Position numbers and translations under genes: made by a program. This document shows, piece after piece, positions 8,259-18,486 of a stretch of 48,876 bases of DNA. This stretch comes from Deltaproteobacteria bacterium (GTDB lineage: Bacteria > Desulfobacterota > Binatia > UBA9968). The notes beneath the pieces are model-generated. The model worked only from the letters and a program-made list of their open reading frames with translations, made no database searches and was not told the origin of the DNA. How positions within the stretch are numbered: position 1 is the first letter of the stretch; the number at the start of each line of letters is the position of its first letter. The DNA is taken from the NCBI GenBank assembly GCA_016210115.1, contig JACQUW010000206.1, positions 1-48,876 on the forward strand. Direction: 5' to 3'.

Positions 8259-9581
8259 ATGTATCAATTCATTGCAGAGCGGGCGCAAAAAATCGGCGCC
8301 TCGCATCCGCAGGCTTTCCTCAAGATGCTCCACATGCTTCCGCGTGGCCTCTTGGCACGAAACCGGGAACGCGCGTTTCGGGCCACGTTGCGGCTGGCCG
8401 CCAGCGCCTCTCCATTCTACCGGCGAAAATTTGAAGAGCACGGCGTCGATATTAAGAGAGCGCGAAGACCCGAGGATTTGGGGAGCTTTTATCTTGGCCC
8501 GGAGGAGGTTCGGGCTGCCCCAGAATCATTTGTTTGCGCCAAACCGGAGCTGGCCGTCGAGAGCTCTGGAACGACCGGCCACGCGGCTCGCGTATTCTTG
8601 AGCTATGATGAGTTGGAGTATATCGCCAGGCAGGCCATTATCCTCAAGGGAGTCTATAATATCTCTGAACAAGATCGCGTCGTCTCGACGTTCGATTACG
8701 GCTTTTGCCTGGATGGACTGCTGGCTTCCAAGGGTATTCCATACTGGAAAAGCTTTGCCATGTGCGTCGGCAGGGTGGACCCCGCTGAAATTTATCGCAA
8801 GATGTCGACCTATCGGTTCAATATTGTCATGAGCGGTATCCCCTGGCTTGCCCGGTTCACCGAAGTTGCTGAAGCTGAAGGGCGACCCTATCCGCTCAAA
8901 CTCCTGGTTGGAGGAGGGGGGGGAGGTATTTCTAGGCGGACGCGCGAGTGGATTGAGAGGTTTTGGGGCGCTCCTCTGTGCGTGACTTACGCCTCCGCAG
9001 AGGCTGCGACCGATTTGGGTTTCCAATGTTTAGAGCGGGACGGTTACCACTTGAATGACTTTGATTTCTTTGTGGAGATTTTGGATCCGGATACCGAAGG
9101 GTACGGAGAGATCGTCCTGACGACGGTCCGCAGGAAAGTCATGCCCTTGATCCGATACCGGACCGGGGATGTGGCGCGTCTGATTACCGAAAGATGCCGG
9201 TGCGGGTTGCCTTTCCGGCGGCTTTCCACGATTCGCGGCCGCCGGGATGAAATTGTCGCTTCGGTTTGGGGCAATGTCCATCCCGATTTTTTTGAGAAGA
9301 TTCTCGGCTCCGTTCCGGGAATCGCGGATGATTGGCAGGTTGCGCTGCTGGAGAAGAACGGAAAGCAAACGTTCCAGTTTCGATTGGAGGTTGAGGATGG
9401 AAAGCCGGATCGCGAAGAGATTGAGAACCTTATTCTTAAGAAGATTGAGAGCAGTCACAGCCTCGGTTGGCAGGCGTACACGCAGGGGCTGGCGGGCGTA
9501 GAGTTCGCGTACCATCCAAAACGCACCCTCCGAACGGGCAGGAAGCTGCTTCGCCTCATTGATGAGCGGAAATCAGCCTAG
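8259..9581 (+). CDS. CapK/PaaK-like adenylate-forming enzyme, copy 2
   Basis: This is a second PaaK/CapK-type ANL enzyme of 440 residues. It shows the P-loop VESSGTTGHAARVFLS (about residues 97-112), the VTYASAEAATDLG motif for adenine and carboxylate binding, and IRYRTGDVARL with the ribose-binding Asp. A CRCG pair that often marks zinc-binding PaaK relatives follows, then a GRRDEIV hinge and a C-terminal lid ending in RTGRKLLRL with the late Lys. A six-Gly run (KLLVGGGGGGISR) comes from a G-rich tract at about 8910-8927, but the frame stays intact. It lies 270 bp upstream of the PKS on the same strand, so it may supply or finish an acyl group for it. The exact acid cannot be read from sequence. 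Confidence 0.8.
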   Translation: MYQFIAERAQKIGASHPQAFLKMLHMLPRGLLARNRERAFRATLRLAASASPFYRRKFEEHGVDIKRARRPEDLGSFYLGPEEVRAAPESFVCAKPELAVESSGTTGHAARVFLSYDELEYIARQAIILKGVYNISEQDRVVSTFDYGFCLDGLLASKGIPYWKSFAMCVGRVDPAEIYRKMSTYRFNIVMSGIPWLARFTEVAEAEGRPYPLKLLVGGGGGGISRRTREWIERFWGAPLCVTYASAEAATDLGFQCLERDGYHLNDFDFFVEILDPDTEGYGEIVLTTVRRKVMPLIRYRTGDVARLITERCRCGLPFRRLSTIRGRRDEIVASVWGNVHPDFFEKILGSVPGIADDWQVALLEKNGKQTFQFRLEVEDGKPDREEIENLILKKIESSHSLGWQAYTQGLAGVEFAYHPKRTLRTGRKLLRLIDERKSA

Positions 9582-9621
9582 ACTGCCTAGACCGCTCTTT
9601 GAATTGTTTTTCGGAAACGAG

Positions 9622-9818
9622 CGGCAGACAAATCCCCCTTTCATCCCCTGAAGCTGTGAAAAAATTCAAATCCCCCTTCCGTCCCCCTTTTTCAAAGGGG
9701 GATAATCCAAAAAGGAAAGTGAAATTTTGCTCTTCAAGTGCTTGGAATCCGGCTCTTTTGACTACGAGTTTCCCCTCTTTTTCAAAACTTTGGCAAAGAG
9801 GGGCAGGGGGAGATTGTC
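9622..9818 (+). repeat. Composite intergenic repeat, copy 2, upstream of the PKS
   Basis: Part B words (CGGCAGACAAATCCCCC, then CCCTTTTTCAAAGGGGGATA) are followed by part A (TTTCCCCTCTTTTTCAAAAC, then GGCAAAGAGGGGCAGGGGGA). It ends 33 bases before the PKS ATG. Nothing gene-like is seen in 9582-9851 apart from this element. Confidence 0.65.
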
Positions 9819-9851
9819 TATTTGCATCTTGAATCGGAGGTCGTGGGGAGA

Positions 9852-12800
9852 ATGTCGATAAGCAAGCTTTCGAGTTCTCGGCGTGAAAGGGAGCCGATTG
9901 CGATCGTAGGAATCGGGTGCCGTTTCCCGGGAGGCGCAAATGACGCTGAATCCTATTGGAGACTCCTCAGCGCCGGCGCCGACGCGATCACAGAGATTCC
10001 CGAGGACCGCTGGAGCATCGAGAGATACTATCACCCGCGCCCTGGCGTGCCGGGAAAAACTTACGCCCGATGGGGCGGGTTCATTGAAGGAATCGATCAG
10101 TTCGACCCGGAGTTTTTTGGCATCTCCCCACGCGAAGCCGCTCATATGGATCCGCAGCAACGGCTCCTGCTCGAAGTTGCCTGGGAAGCGCTCGAGGACG
10201 GAGGTCAGATCGTCGAACGGCTGGCAGGCACCAACACCGGCGTTTTCGTTGGCATCTCAACCTTCGATTATGCGCAGCTCCAGTCGAGTCTCCGTGACAT
10301 TCGTTCCGTTGATCCGCATTTCGCCACCGGCGGAGCGTCAAGCATCGCCGCGAATCGTATCTCTTATTGCCTGAGTCTTCATGGCCCAAGCGTGGCTGTG
10401 GATACTGCCTGTTCGTCTTCACTGGTCGCGACGCATCTTGCCTGCCAAAGCATTTGGAATGAAGAGTGCAGCCAGGCATTGGCCGGCGGAGTCAACATCA
10501 TCATCAGTCCCGGTCCTTTCATTGCTTTTTGCGCGGCTTCCATGCTTTCTCCCGACGGGCGCTGCAAGGCATTCGATGCCGGCGCGAATGGTTTTGTGCG
10601 CGGCGAAGGCGCCGGCGTCATCGTTCTCAAGCCTCTAGCGAAAGCTCGCGCGGACGGCGATCCCGTGTATGCCGTCATCGTGAGTTCGGCGGTGAACCAG
10701 GATGGCAGAACGGCAGGGATCGCAGCACCGTCGCAGGAAGCGCAGCAAAACTTGCTGCGACAGGTTTGTGAGGAAGCAGGAATAGCGTTCAGAGAAGTGG
10801 ATTATGTCGAGGCGCATGGGACAGGGACCGCAGCGGGCGATCCGGTTGAGGCAGGCGCCATAGGAAACGTGTTCTCTTCCGGCCGGCCTAAGGGTCAATA
10901 CTGCGTCATGGGCTCGGTGAAAACCAATATCGGACATCTGGAGGCCGCGGCCGGTATTGCCGGCCTGATAAAGCTTGCCTTATGCCTCAAACACCGGATG
11001 ATCCCCCCCAACCTCCACTTTCTCAACCCGAATCCCCGCATTTCCTTCGAGGAGCTGCAGCTCCGCGTCCCCACGTCCTTAGAACCATGGCCTCAGGACT
11101 CCAAGCCGGCGGTTGGCGGCGTCAATTCGTTCGGGTTCGGCGGCACCAATGCGCATTTGCTTTTGACGGAGCATCGGACCGACGAAGAGGCCTCCGCGCC
11201 AGTGACGGTGACGGAACAAGAGGATGTGGCGCTGCTGCCTCTTTCGGCGCGTACTCCTGAAGCCCTGGAGTGCGTTGCCCGGTCCTATCTGGAGTTTCTG
11301 CGTCGGGATGGCGGCGTCCATTTGCGAGATCTCTGCTACACAGCCGGCGTTCACAGAACCCATTTTGACCATCGTTTATCTGTTGCCGGCCACACCGAGA
11401 GAGGACTCTCTGAGTGCCTGGAAGCCTTTCTCGGCGGCGCCAAAAGGCCCGGCATGACCATCGGCCGGCGCATGCACGGGCAGGTCCCTCGGCCCGTTTT
11501 TGTTTTTTGTGGGCAAGGGCCACAGTGGTGGGGAATGGGAAGGGAGTTGCTGAGGAGCGAGCCCGTTTTTCGAGAGGCGGTAGAAGAATGTGATGCCTTG
11601 CTTGGCAAGTATGCGGATTGGTCTCTGATCGACGAGTTGCGCGCCGATGAGGCCGATTCACGACTCCATGAGACCGCCATTGCGCAGCCCGCTCTATTCT
11701 CTCTCCAGGTGGCGCTGACTGCTTTGTGGAAGTCATGGGGCGTTCAGCCGGAAGCTGTGATCGGCCACAGCGTCGGCGAGGTGGCTGCGGCGTACGTCGC
11801 CGGAGCGCTCAATCTGGAGAGTGCCGCGCGGGTCATTTTTCATCGTGGCAGGTGCATGGATTTTACAGCCGCGAAAGGAAGGATGCTGGCTGTGGGGCTG
11901 TCTATGGCGGGCGCAGAGGAAGCGATTCGAGACTTTGCGGAACAGGTCTCCATTGCCGCGATCAACAGCCCCTCTTCAGCCGTTCTTTCCGGAGACTCAC
12001 AGGCGCTGGAGCAAATATCGCTCTCATTGACTCGTCAGGGCGTTTTTTGTCGCTTTCTTCGTGTCCAGTATGCGTTTCACAGCCCGCAAATGGATTCAAT
12101 CAAGGCTGAGCTGCTGGAATCTCTGGAAGGGATCGAGTCTCAGGACCCGGTTATTCCGATCGTTTCGACCGTCACCGGCAAACCGGTGGAGGGCCTCCCC
12201 TTCGAGAACCATTATTGGTGGCGCAACGTAAGGGAAAAGGTGCTTTTTGGAGACGCGGTGACCTGGCTCATCCAAAGGGATCACGATCTTTATTTAGAAC
12301 TGGGCCCGCACCCGGTTCTTTCTGTTTCAATCGCCGAGTGCCTCCAGCATCTGGGTCGCAAAGGAACCGTGTTGCCGTCGCTGCAACGCGAGCAAGAAGA
12401 AAAACTTATTATGCTGGGATCTTTGGGAGCGCTGTACACGCTGGGCTATCCGGTGGACTGGAAGAGACTCTGGTCCACGCCCGGTCGCTATGTGCATTTA
12501 CCCAAATACCCATGGCAGCGGCAAGCCTACTGGCACGAGCCTGAAGCATCGAAAGAGCTGCGGCTCGAGGGAAAGCGGTCTCCCTTGCTTGACCGAGATG
12601 AAAAATCGGCTGATCCTACTTGGGAAATTTCGGTTGACAAGCGATCCTTACCTTACCTGGAGGACCATAAGTTACAAGGAAACGTAGTTGTGCCGGCGGC
12701 CGCATACGTAGAGATGGCACTGGAAGCCGCTCAGGAGGTTTTGGGGGCGGGCGCTTGCGTCCTGGAGGAGATCCAGTTCCAGCAACGCCTGTTGGTGCCC

Positions 12801-15800
12801 GATCCGGGCGAAGCTCCAAGGGTAAAGTTGGTTTTCTATTCGGCTGATGAGTCTCTTGCCATCTATAGCCGGCCGTTTCAGCGGCACGCTTGGGTACGGA
12901 ACGCCGTTGGAACGATCCGGAAAGAGGAACATGCCCGTCCCGTGCCTAACGTGGACCTGGAAACGATAAGGAAAGAACTTCCGGACGAGATCCATGCGGC
13001 CGACTGCTATGAGAGGTTTTCAGCGCTGGGGCTTCGTTTCGGCCCTTCCTTTCAGTCAGTCGAGCGGATCTGGAGAAGGGATGGAGAGGCTTTAGGACTG
13101 CTGCGGCTTCATGGAGATCTCGAGCGCGAAGACAAGAAGTACTGTTTCCATCCCGCGCTTCTCGATTCCTGCTTCCAAGTCTTTATCGGAGCCGTGCCCC
13201 AGAATAATCGGGAGATCCCGGCGACTCTATATTTGCCTGTCCGAATTGACCGCCTGCGCTTTTACAAAAGTCCGGAAACCCAAGTTTTGAGCCACGTCCG
13301 CATCAGCGATATTAGCCCGACCACGTTGGAAGGCGACGTTCGCGTGTACGGTGAGGACGGGACTCTGCTCCTGGAGATCGACGGGTTCCGATGTCAGACC
13401 GTGGGTCGGGTGGATGGCAAGGAGTCGGACGGCGTGGAAGATTGGTTCTATGAAGTTCAGTGGCAAAGCAAGCCGGTGCCTGAGGAAAAGCCGGCGCGTC
13501 CATCCGGCGATTATATTCCCCGTTCGCGGGAGATTGCTGCCGCAGTCGAGCGCGACATTCATCTGGCAGCCGATGAAATCGGGTGGTCAAGAGTCTTCGC
13601 GGCGGCTGCCGAACAGCTCGATCGGGTCGCTGCCGCCTACGTGGTGAAAACTCTGCGCGGTCTTGGCTGGGGGCTCAGCGCTGGAGAGCATATCAGGCTC
13701 GAATCGTTGGCGCGCCGCGTGAGCCTGAAAGCTCACCGCCGGGGCGCGATCCAACGAATTGCTCAGATCCTGGAGCAGGCAGGCTACGTCAAACGCGCCG
13801 GCGCGGAAGAGTGGGTGGTATGGCAAGCGCCTCCCGAGCTGGACCCGGAGAAATTATGGGATGAGACGTTGTCCCAATACCCCGCCTATCTTGCTGAGCT
13901 ATGGCTGATCGGCAAGTGGGGATCGAGCCTGGCGGCTCTGCTCGGCGGCGAAACGGATCCTTACCAGGTGATTGCTCCGCAGGGAAGCGCCGGGCTCGTT
14001 GAGCATTTTTACCAGGATTCTCCCTTTTATCGTCTCTATAACATGTCGATCCAGCAAACGGTGGCTCGAGCTGTAGGCTCTTTACCGAAGGGGAGGATCG
14101 CTCGAATCCTGGAAATCGGAGGCGCGGCGGGCGAGACGGCGGTGCACGTGCTTGCAAGTTTGCCCTTGAATCGCGTGGAGTATGTCTTTTCGGATTTTGC
14201 TGACACTTTTTTTGACCGAGCCCAGCAGAAGTTGCGCAACTATGCCGGCGTCAAATTCCAGCTATTGGACGTAGAGAAAGATCCCGCCTGCCAGAATTAC
14301 GAGCTGCATTCGTTCGATCTTATCCTCGCATCCGGGGTGCTTCATGCCGCTGGTGAGCTGAGTGATGCCTTGGAGAATATCCGAAAGCTCCTGTCGTCCG
14401 AAGGTCTGCTCGTTCTCCTAGAGCCGGAAAATGGGCGTCCGTGGGTCGAACTGGTGTTTGGGCTAAGCGGAGAACGGAGGAAATTCAGGGATTTCGCTCT
14501 GGAACCCGGTTGCCACCTGCTCGCTCCGGCTGTGTGGAAAAATTCATTGGAACGGGCCGGCTTCGCCGATATCGAGCGGATTTCCGTGTCGCCGTTCGGG
14601 GAGGATCTGCAGGTCCTTCTGCTGGCCCGGGCCGCTCATATTCACGCAGAAACGCCCGGCAGCGCGGCCGGAGAGGATCTTTCAGAGATCAAAGGCGAAG
14701 CGGGTACCTGGTTGGTTTTTGCAGATCGCGGCGGGCTTACTCGAAACCTGAAGGAGCTTCTCAAAAGCCGGGGGGAGAAAGCTATTCTCGTAACCGCCGG
14801 CGAGGATTTTTGCCGCCTGGATGACGGCAGTTTCCAAATCGCTCCAGATCGGCCTGAAAGCATGGAGCGGCTGATTCGTTTTGTCGCTGAATCGTATGGC
14901 GCTGAGTGGCGAGGAGCCATTCACCTCTGGAGTCTGGACGAATCGATGATTGGCACAACGCCGCTCGAGTCAGCGCGGTTTGGAGAAACCTTTGGATGCC
15001 AGTGCATTCTTTATTTCCTTCGAGCATTGTCCATGAAAGGGAGGCGGGACAAATCCTTCCGTCTCTTGCTCGTTACCAGAGGCGCCCAGCCGGTGGAAAA
15101 CACGATTGAGGCAGCGGCGCTCGGCCAGGCACCGCTGATTGGTTTGGGGCGAGTCGTTGCCAATGAGTTTCCCGAGATCCGCTGCAAGATGGTGGATCTT
15201 GCCCGGACCCCGTCTCCTGAAGACACCAAAGTCCTATTCAAAGAACTCCACTCGGAGGACCCGGAGGAGGAGGTCGCCTGGCGGGAGGGGATACGCTGGG
15301 TGCCGCGGATAAACCGCGCAAGCCGGAAAAAAGTCGCGGTGGGAAAATCGCGCGACGGAGCGGACAGAGCGTTTCGGGTGGAGATCTCAGCGTCCGGCGC
15401 TATGGAGCATTTGAGCCTGCGCGAAACCCTGCGCCAGGCGCCCGGCCCGGGACAGGTTGAGATCAAAGTATGCGCTGCTTCCTTGAATTTTCGCGACGTC
15501 ATGAAGGCTTTGGGGCTTTATCCTGGCGACGGGCTGGACTCCGTTACACTCGGCGATGAGTGCGCGGGGACAGTCGTGGCCTTAGGCGAGGGAGTCAATG
15601 AGCTCAGAGTCGGGGATGAGGTCGTGGCTGTCGCTCCCGGGAGCTTCGGATCTTATGCAACGGCGAGAGCAGAACTGGTTATGAAAAAACCGGCTGGTTT
15701 AAGTTTCGAAGAGGCCGCCACCATGCCCGTTGCCTTTCTCACCGCATATTATTCATTGCACCATCTGGCGCATTTGAGTCCGGGTGAAACGGTTCTCATT

Positions 15801-18389
15801 CATGCGGCGGCGGGTGGCGTCGGGCTGGCCGCTTTGCAGGTCGCTCGCGGCGTGGGAGCGGAGATTATCGCGACTGCAGGGAGCCCGGAGAAGCGGGAAC
15901 TTCTCGGCTGGTTGGGGATCTCCCATATTCTGGACTCCAGGTCATTATCATTTGCCGAGCAGGTCATGGAAATCACCGCGGGCCGGGGCGTGGATGTCGT
16001 TTTGAACTCTTTAGGGGGAGCCGCGATCGCCAAAGGGCTTTCTTGCATGGCTCCGTATGGGCGCTTTGTCGAGCTGGGCAAGCGTGACATTTACCAGAAC
16101 AGCAAACTGGGAATGTGGGCATTCCGAAAAAACGGCGCTTTTTTTGCCGTGGATATGAGCGGGCTCATGAGCCAAAAGCCGGGTCTCGCGCGCTCATTGT
16201 TTTGCGAACTGTCGGAGCGCATCCAGGAGAAAAGCTTTCGGCCCCTGCCTCACAGGGTTTACCCGGTTTCCAGAATCGGCGACGCTTTCCGACTTATGGC
16301 CCAGGCCAAACATTTCGGTAAAGTAGTGGTTTCTTTATTGGAAAAGGGCCTTACGGTGGATCCCCTGGATGAAAAGCCGATCAGTTTTCGTCCGGATGCG
16401 ACTTATTTGATCACCGGCGGGTTCGGCGGATTTGGTTTGACGGTCGGGAAGTGGATTGTGGAGAAGGGTGGGCGGAACGTGGTTCTGATGGGAAGAAGCG
16501 GGGCTGCTTCGGAGGGAGCGAAGAAGGATGTTGAGGATCTGAAAAAGGCGGGCGCCAGGGTGGTGGTGGCCCGAGCCGATATTAGCAGCGACAAGCAGGT
16601 TGCCAAAGCCATTGCTGATATTGAACAGACCATGCCGCCGCTGAGAGGAATTTTCCATGCCGCCATGGTGCTCGATGATGGTGTCTTGCTCCAGCTTAGT
16701 CCGGAAAGATTCAGGAATGTGCTTTCCCCCAAGGTGGATGGAACTTGGTTTTTGCATTCGCAGACCTTGCACCGGCCTTTGGATTTCTTCGTGCTTTTTA
16801 GCTCCGTGAGCTCGTTGATCGGGAGCCGGGGACAAGCAAACTACGTTGCAGCAAACGCCTTTCTTGATGCGTTTGCCTACTACCGGCGCTCGCTCGGCCT
16901 TCCCGCCGTGACGGTTAATTGGGGCCAATTGGCCGAAACAGGCTATGCATCGCGCAACCGACAGATCGGGGAGTTTCTGACGCGCAGAGGAATTAAGGGC
17001 ATACTTCCAAGGCAGGCGATGCATGCCCTGAGCCTTGTCCTTGAAAGAAACCCGGTCCAGATCGGCGTGATGCGCATCAATCAGCATAAGCTCGCGCAAT
17101 CCCTGCTCCAGGGGCGACCGCCGCAGAAGCTTATGGCGCTTCTGGGGGAACACGACGTGCAGGAGAGGATCGAAGAAGGAGCGCGAATCCGCGAGGCGGT
17201 CTTGCAAGCGGAACCGGCGAAGCGCGAGTCCATTCTCCAGTCCTATGTAAGCGAGCAGGTGGCAAACGTGCTGGGGACTTCCGCAGCAAAACTGGACTTT
17301 GATCAACCCCTGAGCGAGCTGGGTTTTGATTCACTGATGGCGGTCGAATTAAAGAACCGTTTAGAAAACGATCTGGTTATCTCGCTACCGCCGGGGAAGC
17401 TCATGCAAGGACCCAGCATCAGGCGGCTTTCTGCGGAAGTTATGGAACTGCTGAAAACCGATGGTGAGATCGCTTCTGAGGCTCTTGCGCCTGAAGTCTT
17501 TCAGGAACTCGAGCCCGTAACGCGCCCTTCTCCGGCCTGCCTGGTTCCTTTGCGAGCGTCGGAGGCGCGCCCGCCGCTCTTTTGCATTCATCCGGCGGGG
17601 GGGCAGATTAGCATCTACAAAGACCTAGTGGAGAGACTGCCGCCAGGACAGGCTGTGTATGGCATTGAGTCTCGCCATCTGGACGGTTCAAATGAGAACC
17701 ATCATTCGATCGAGGAGCTTGCCAGGGAATACGCCCGCCTCATAGCGAGGGAGCAACTCCCGGGACCCTATTGTCTGCTTGGGTTTTCTCTGGGGGGCTT
17801 TATTGCAATGGCGATGGCGAGTGTGTTGGAGGGTTGGGGCCGGGAAGTGGCGTTCGTAGGCTTGGTGGATTGTGATCTCAAATGGGCGGACCCGTCTCCC
17901 AGCAAGGAGCTGCTTCTGCGAAACCTGATCATCGAGATGTACGGGCTGATTTACAGAGAAAGCGGTGCCGTGCAGTCGTTGGAGACAAAACGGTTGCTGG
18001 ATGAAGCTGCAAAGCTCTCGGCCGAAATCCTCTCTTCATCCGGCGAGCAACGCATCGAAGCCATCATCGGCTGGCTGATGGAGCGAGAATATACATTCAA
18101 GGACATCCCGCGCGCTATCCTGAAAGAGTACCTTGCAAGTTTCGATAATCACATCACCTTGATAGCGGATTTTCATCCCAGGATGATCCAGGCACCGCTG
18201 ATCCTATGGTGGGCTCGAGATAGCCTGTCGGCCCTGGATGGCTCCAAGTGGCATTGGGGCCAGTACACAACGTCAGAAATGATTGAGCGGACGATCGAAG
18301 GGAACCACTACTCGGTGATGTATCCTCCCGCCGTCGCTGCTCTTGCGGAAGAGTTGGATAAACGCCTGCGCGCGTTCCGGGGCTCCTAA
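9852..18389 (+). CDS. Single-module reducing type I polyketide synthase, KS-AT-DH-cMT-ER-KR-ACP-TE
   Basis: A multidomain megasynthase of 2845 residues counted from ATG 9852, which has CGGAGG upstream (the frame also allows TTG 9822). Domains in order: KS about 14-440 (Cys187 in DTACSSS, His in EAHGTGT and NIGHLEAA); AT about 547-870 (Ser640 in GHSVGE, with YAFH at 740-743, which favours malonyl-CoA); DH about 910-1190 (His939, Asp1105); C-methyltransferase about 1330-1620 (LEIGGAAGETA); a structural ketoreductase half; ER about 1840-2155 (HAAAGGVGL); KR about 2180-2420 (GGFGGFG, Ser2318, Tyr2331, LDD motif of B-type); ACP about 2455-2530 (Ser2494 in GFDSL); TE (Ser2646 in GFSLGG, Asp2673, His2819). 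All catalytic residues I looked for are present. The layout resembles fungal highly reducing iterative PKSs but with a releasing TE. I infer iterative synthesis of a reduced, alpha-methyl-branched acyl chain. Confidence 0.93.
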   Translation: MSISKLSSSRREREPIAIVGIGCRFPGGANDAESYWRLLSAGADAITEIPEDRWSIERYYHPRPGVPGKTYARWGGFIEGIDQFDPEFFGISPREAAHMDPQQRLLLEVAWEALEDGGQIVERLAGTNTGVFVGISTFDYAQLQSSLRDIRSVDPHFATGGASSIAANRISYCLSLHGPSVAVDTACSSSLVATHLACQSIWNEECSQALAGGVNIIISPGPFIAFCAASMLSPDGRCKAFDAGANGFVRGEGAGVIVLKPLAKARADGDPVYAVIVSSAVNQDGRTAGIAAPSQEAQQNLLRQVCEEAGIAFREVDYVEAHGTGTAAGDPVEAGAIGNVFSSGRPKGQYCVMGSVKTNIGHLEAAAGIAGLIKLALCLKHRMIPPNLHFLNPNPRISFEELQLRVPTSLEPWPQDSKPAVGGVNSFGFGGTNAHLLLTEHRTDEEASAPVTVTEQEDVALLPLSARTPEALECVARSYLEFLRRDGGVHLRDLCYTAGVHRTHFDHRLSVAGHTERGLSECLEAFLGGAKRPGMTIGRRMHGQVPRPVFVFCGQGPQWWGMGRELLRSEPVFREAVEECDALLGKYADWSLIDELRADEADSRLHETAIAQPALFSLQVALTALWKSWGVQPEAVIGHSVGEVAAAYVAGALNLESAARVIFHRGRCMDFTAAKGRMLAVGLSMAGAEEAIRDFAEQVSIAAINSPSSAVLSGDSQALEQISLSLTRQGVFCRFLRVQYAFHSPQMDSIKAELLESLEGIESQDPVIPIVSTVTGKPVEGLPFENHYWWRNVREKVLFGDAVTWLIQRDHDLYLELGPHPVLSVSIAECLQHLGRKGTVLPSLQREQEEKLIMLGSLGALYTLGYPVDWKRLWSTPGRYVHLPKYPWQRQAYWHEPEASKELRLEGKRSPLLDRDEKSADPTWEISVDKRSLPYLEDHKLQGNVVVPAAAYVEMALEAAQEVLGAGACVLEEIQFQQRLLVPDPGEAPRVKLVFYSADESLAIYSRPFQRHAWVRNAVGTIRKEEHARPVPNVDLETIRKELPDEIHAADCYERFSALGLRFGPSFQSVERIWRRDGEALGLLRLHGDLEREDKKYCFHPALLDSCFQVFIGAVPQNNREIPATLYLPVRIDRLRFYKSPETQVLSHVRISDISPTTLEGDVRVYGEDGTLLLEIDGFRCQTVGRVDGKESDGVEDWFYEVQWQSKPVPEEKPARPSGDYIPRSREIAAAVERDIHLAADEIGWSRVFAAAAEQLDRVAAAYVVKTLRGLGWGLSAGEHIRLESLARRVSLKAHRRGAIQRIAQILEQAGYVKRAGAEEWVVWQAPPELDPEKLWDETLSQYPAYLAELWLIGKWGSSLAALLGGETDPYQVIAPQGSAGLVEHFYQDSPFYRLYNMSIQQTVARAVGSLPKGRIARILEIGGAAGETAVHVLASLPLNRVEYVFSDFADTFFDRAQQKLRNYAGVKFQLLDVEKDPACQNYELHSFDLILASGVLHAAGELSDALENIRKLLSSEGLLVLLEPENGRPWVELVFGLSGERRKFRDFALEPGCHLLAPAVWKNSLERAGFADIERISVSPFGEDLQVLLLARAAHIHAETPGSAAGEDLSEIKGEAGTWLVFADRGGLTRNLKELLKSRGEKAILVTAGEDFCRLDDGSFQIAPDRPESMERLIRFVAESYGAEWRGAIHLWSLDESMIGTTPLESARFGETFGCQCILYFLRALSMKGRRDKSFRLLLVTRGAQPVENTIEAAALGQAPLIGLGRVVANEFPEIRCKMVDLARTPSPEDTKVLFKELHSEDPEEEVAWREGIRWVPRINRASRKKVAVGKSRDGADRAFRVEISASGAMEHLSLRETLRQAPGPGQVEIKVCAASLNFRDVMKALGLYPGDGLDSVTLGDECAGTVVALGEGVNELRVGDEVVAVAPGSFGSYATARAELVMKKPAGLSFEEAATMPVAFLTAYYSLHHLAHLSPGETVLIHAAAGGVGLAALQVARGVGAEIIATAGSPEKRELLGWLGISHILDSRSLSFAEQVMEITAGRGVDVVLNSLGGAAIAKGLSCMAPYGRFVELGKRDIYQNSKLGMWAFRKNGAFFAVDMSGLMSQKPGLARSLFCELSERIQEKSFRPLPHRVYPVSRIGDAFRLMAQAKHFGKVVVSLLEKGLTVDPLDEKPISFRPDATYLITGGFGGFGLTVGKWIVEKGGRNVVLMGRSGAASEGAKKDVEDLKKAGARVVVARADISSDKQVAKAIADIEQTMPPLRGIFHAAMVLDDGVLLQLSPERFRNVLSPKVDGTWFLHSQTLHRPLDFFVLFSSVSSLIGSRGQANYVAANAFLDAFAYYRRSLGLPAVTVNWGQLAETGYASRNRQIGEFLTRRGIKGILPRQAMHALSLVLERNPVQIGVMRINQHKLAQSLLQGRPPQKLMALLGEHDVQERIEEGARIREAVLQAEPAKRESILQSYVSEQVANVLGTSAAKLDFDQPLSELGFDSLMAVELKNRLENDLVISLPPGKLMQGPSIRRLSAEVMELLKTDGEIASEALAPEVFQELEPVTRPSPACLVPLRASEARPPLFCIHPAGGQISIYKDLVERLPPGQAVYGIESRHLDGSNENHHSIEELAREYARLIAREQLPGPYCLLGFSLGGFIAMAMASVLEGWGREVAFVGLVDCDLKWADPSPSKELLLRNLIIEMYGLIYRESGAVQSLETKRLLDEAAKLSAEILSSSGEQRIEAIIGWLMEREYTFKDIPRAILKEYLASFDNHITLIADFHPRMIQAPLILWWARDSLSALDGSKWHWGQYTTSEMIERTIEGNHYSVMYPPAVAALAEELDKRLRAFRGS

Positions 18390-18486
18390 CCGGACTCGGC
18401 AGTCAAAATCGTTCGTGTATCCCTCAAGCCGCGAAAAAATTCAGGTAAGTGAAAATTCGGGAGGTCAGGCCGGATTTCGAACTCCG

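Noticed and set aside
8906..8930. Possible frameshift at a G-run in the second CapK-like gene
   Set aside because: The frame and family motifs continue unbroken on both sides.
16335..17306. 323-residue open frame on the - strand inside the PKS
   Set aside because: It lies opposite the intact ketoreductase and ACP domains and shows no domain or start site of its own.
9852..18389. Trans-AT or multi-module PKS
   Set aside because: An AT with GHSVGE is integrated and only one KS and one ACP are present.
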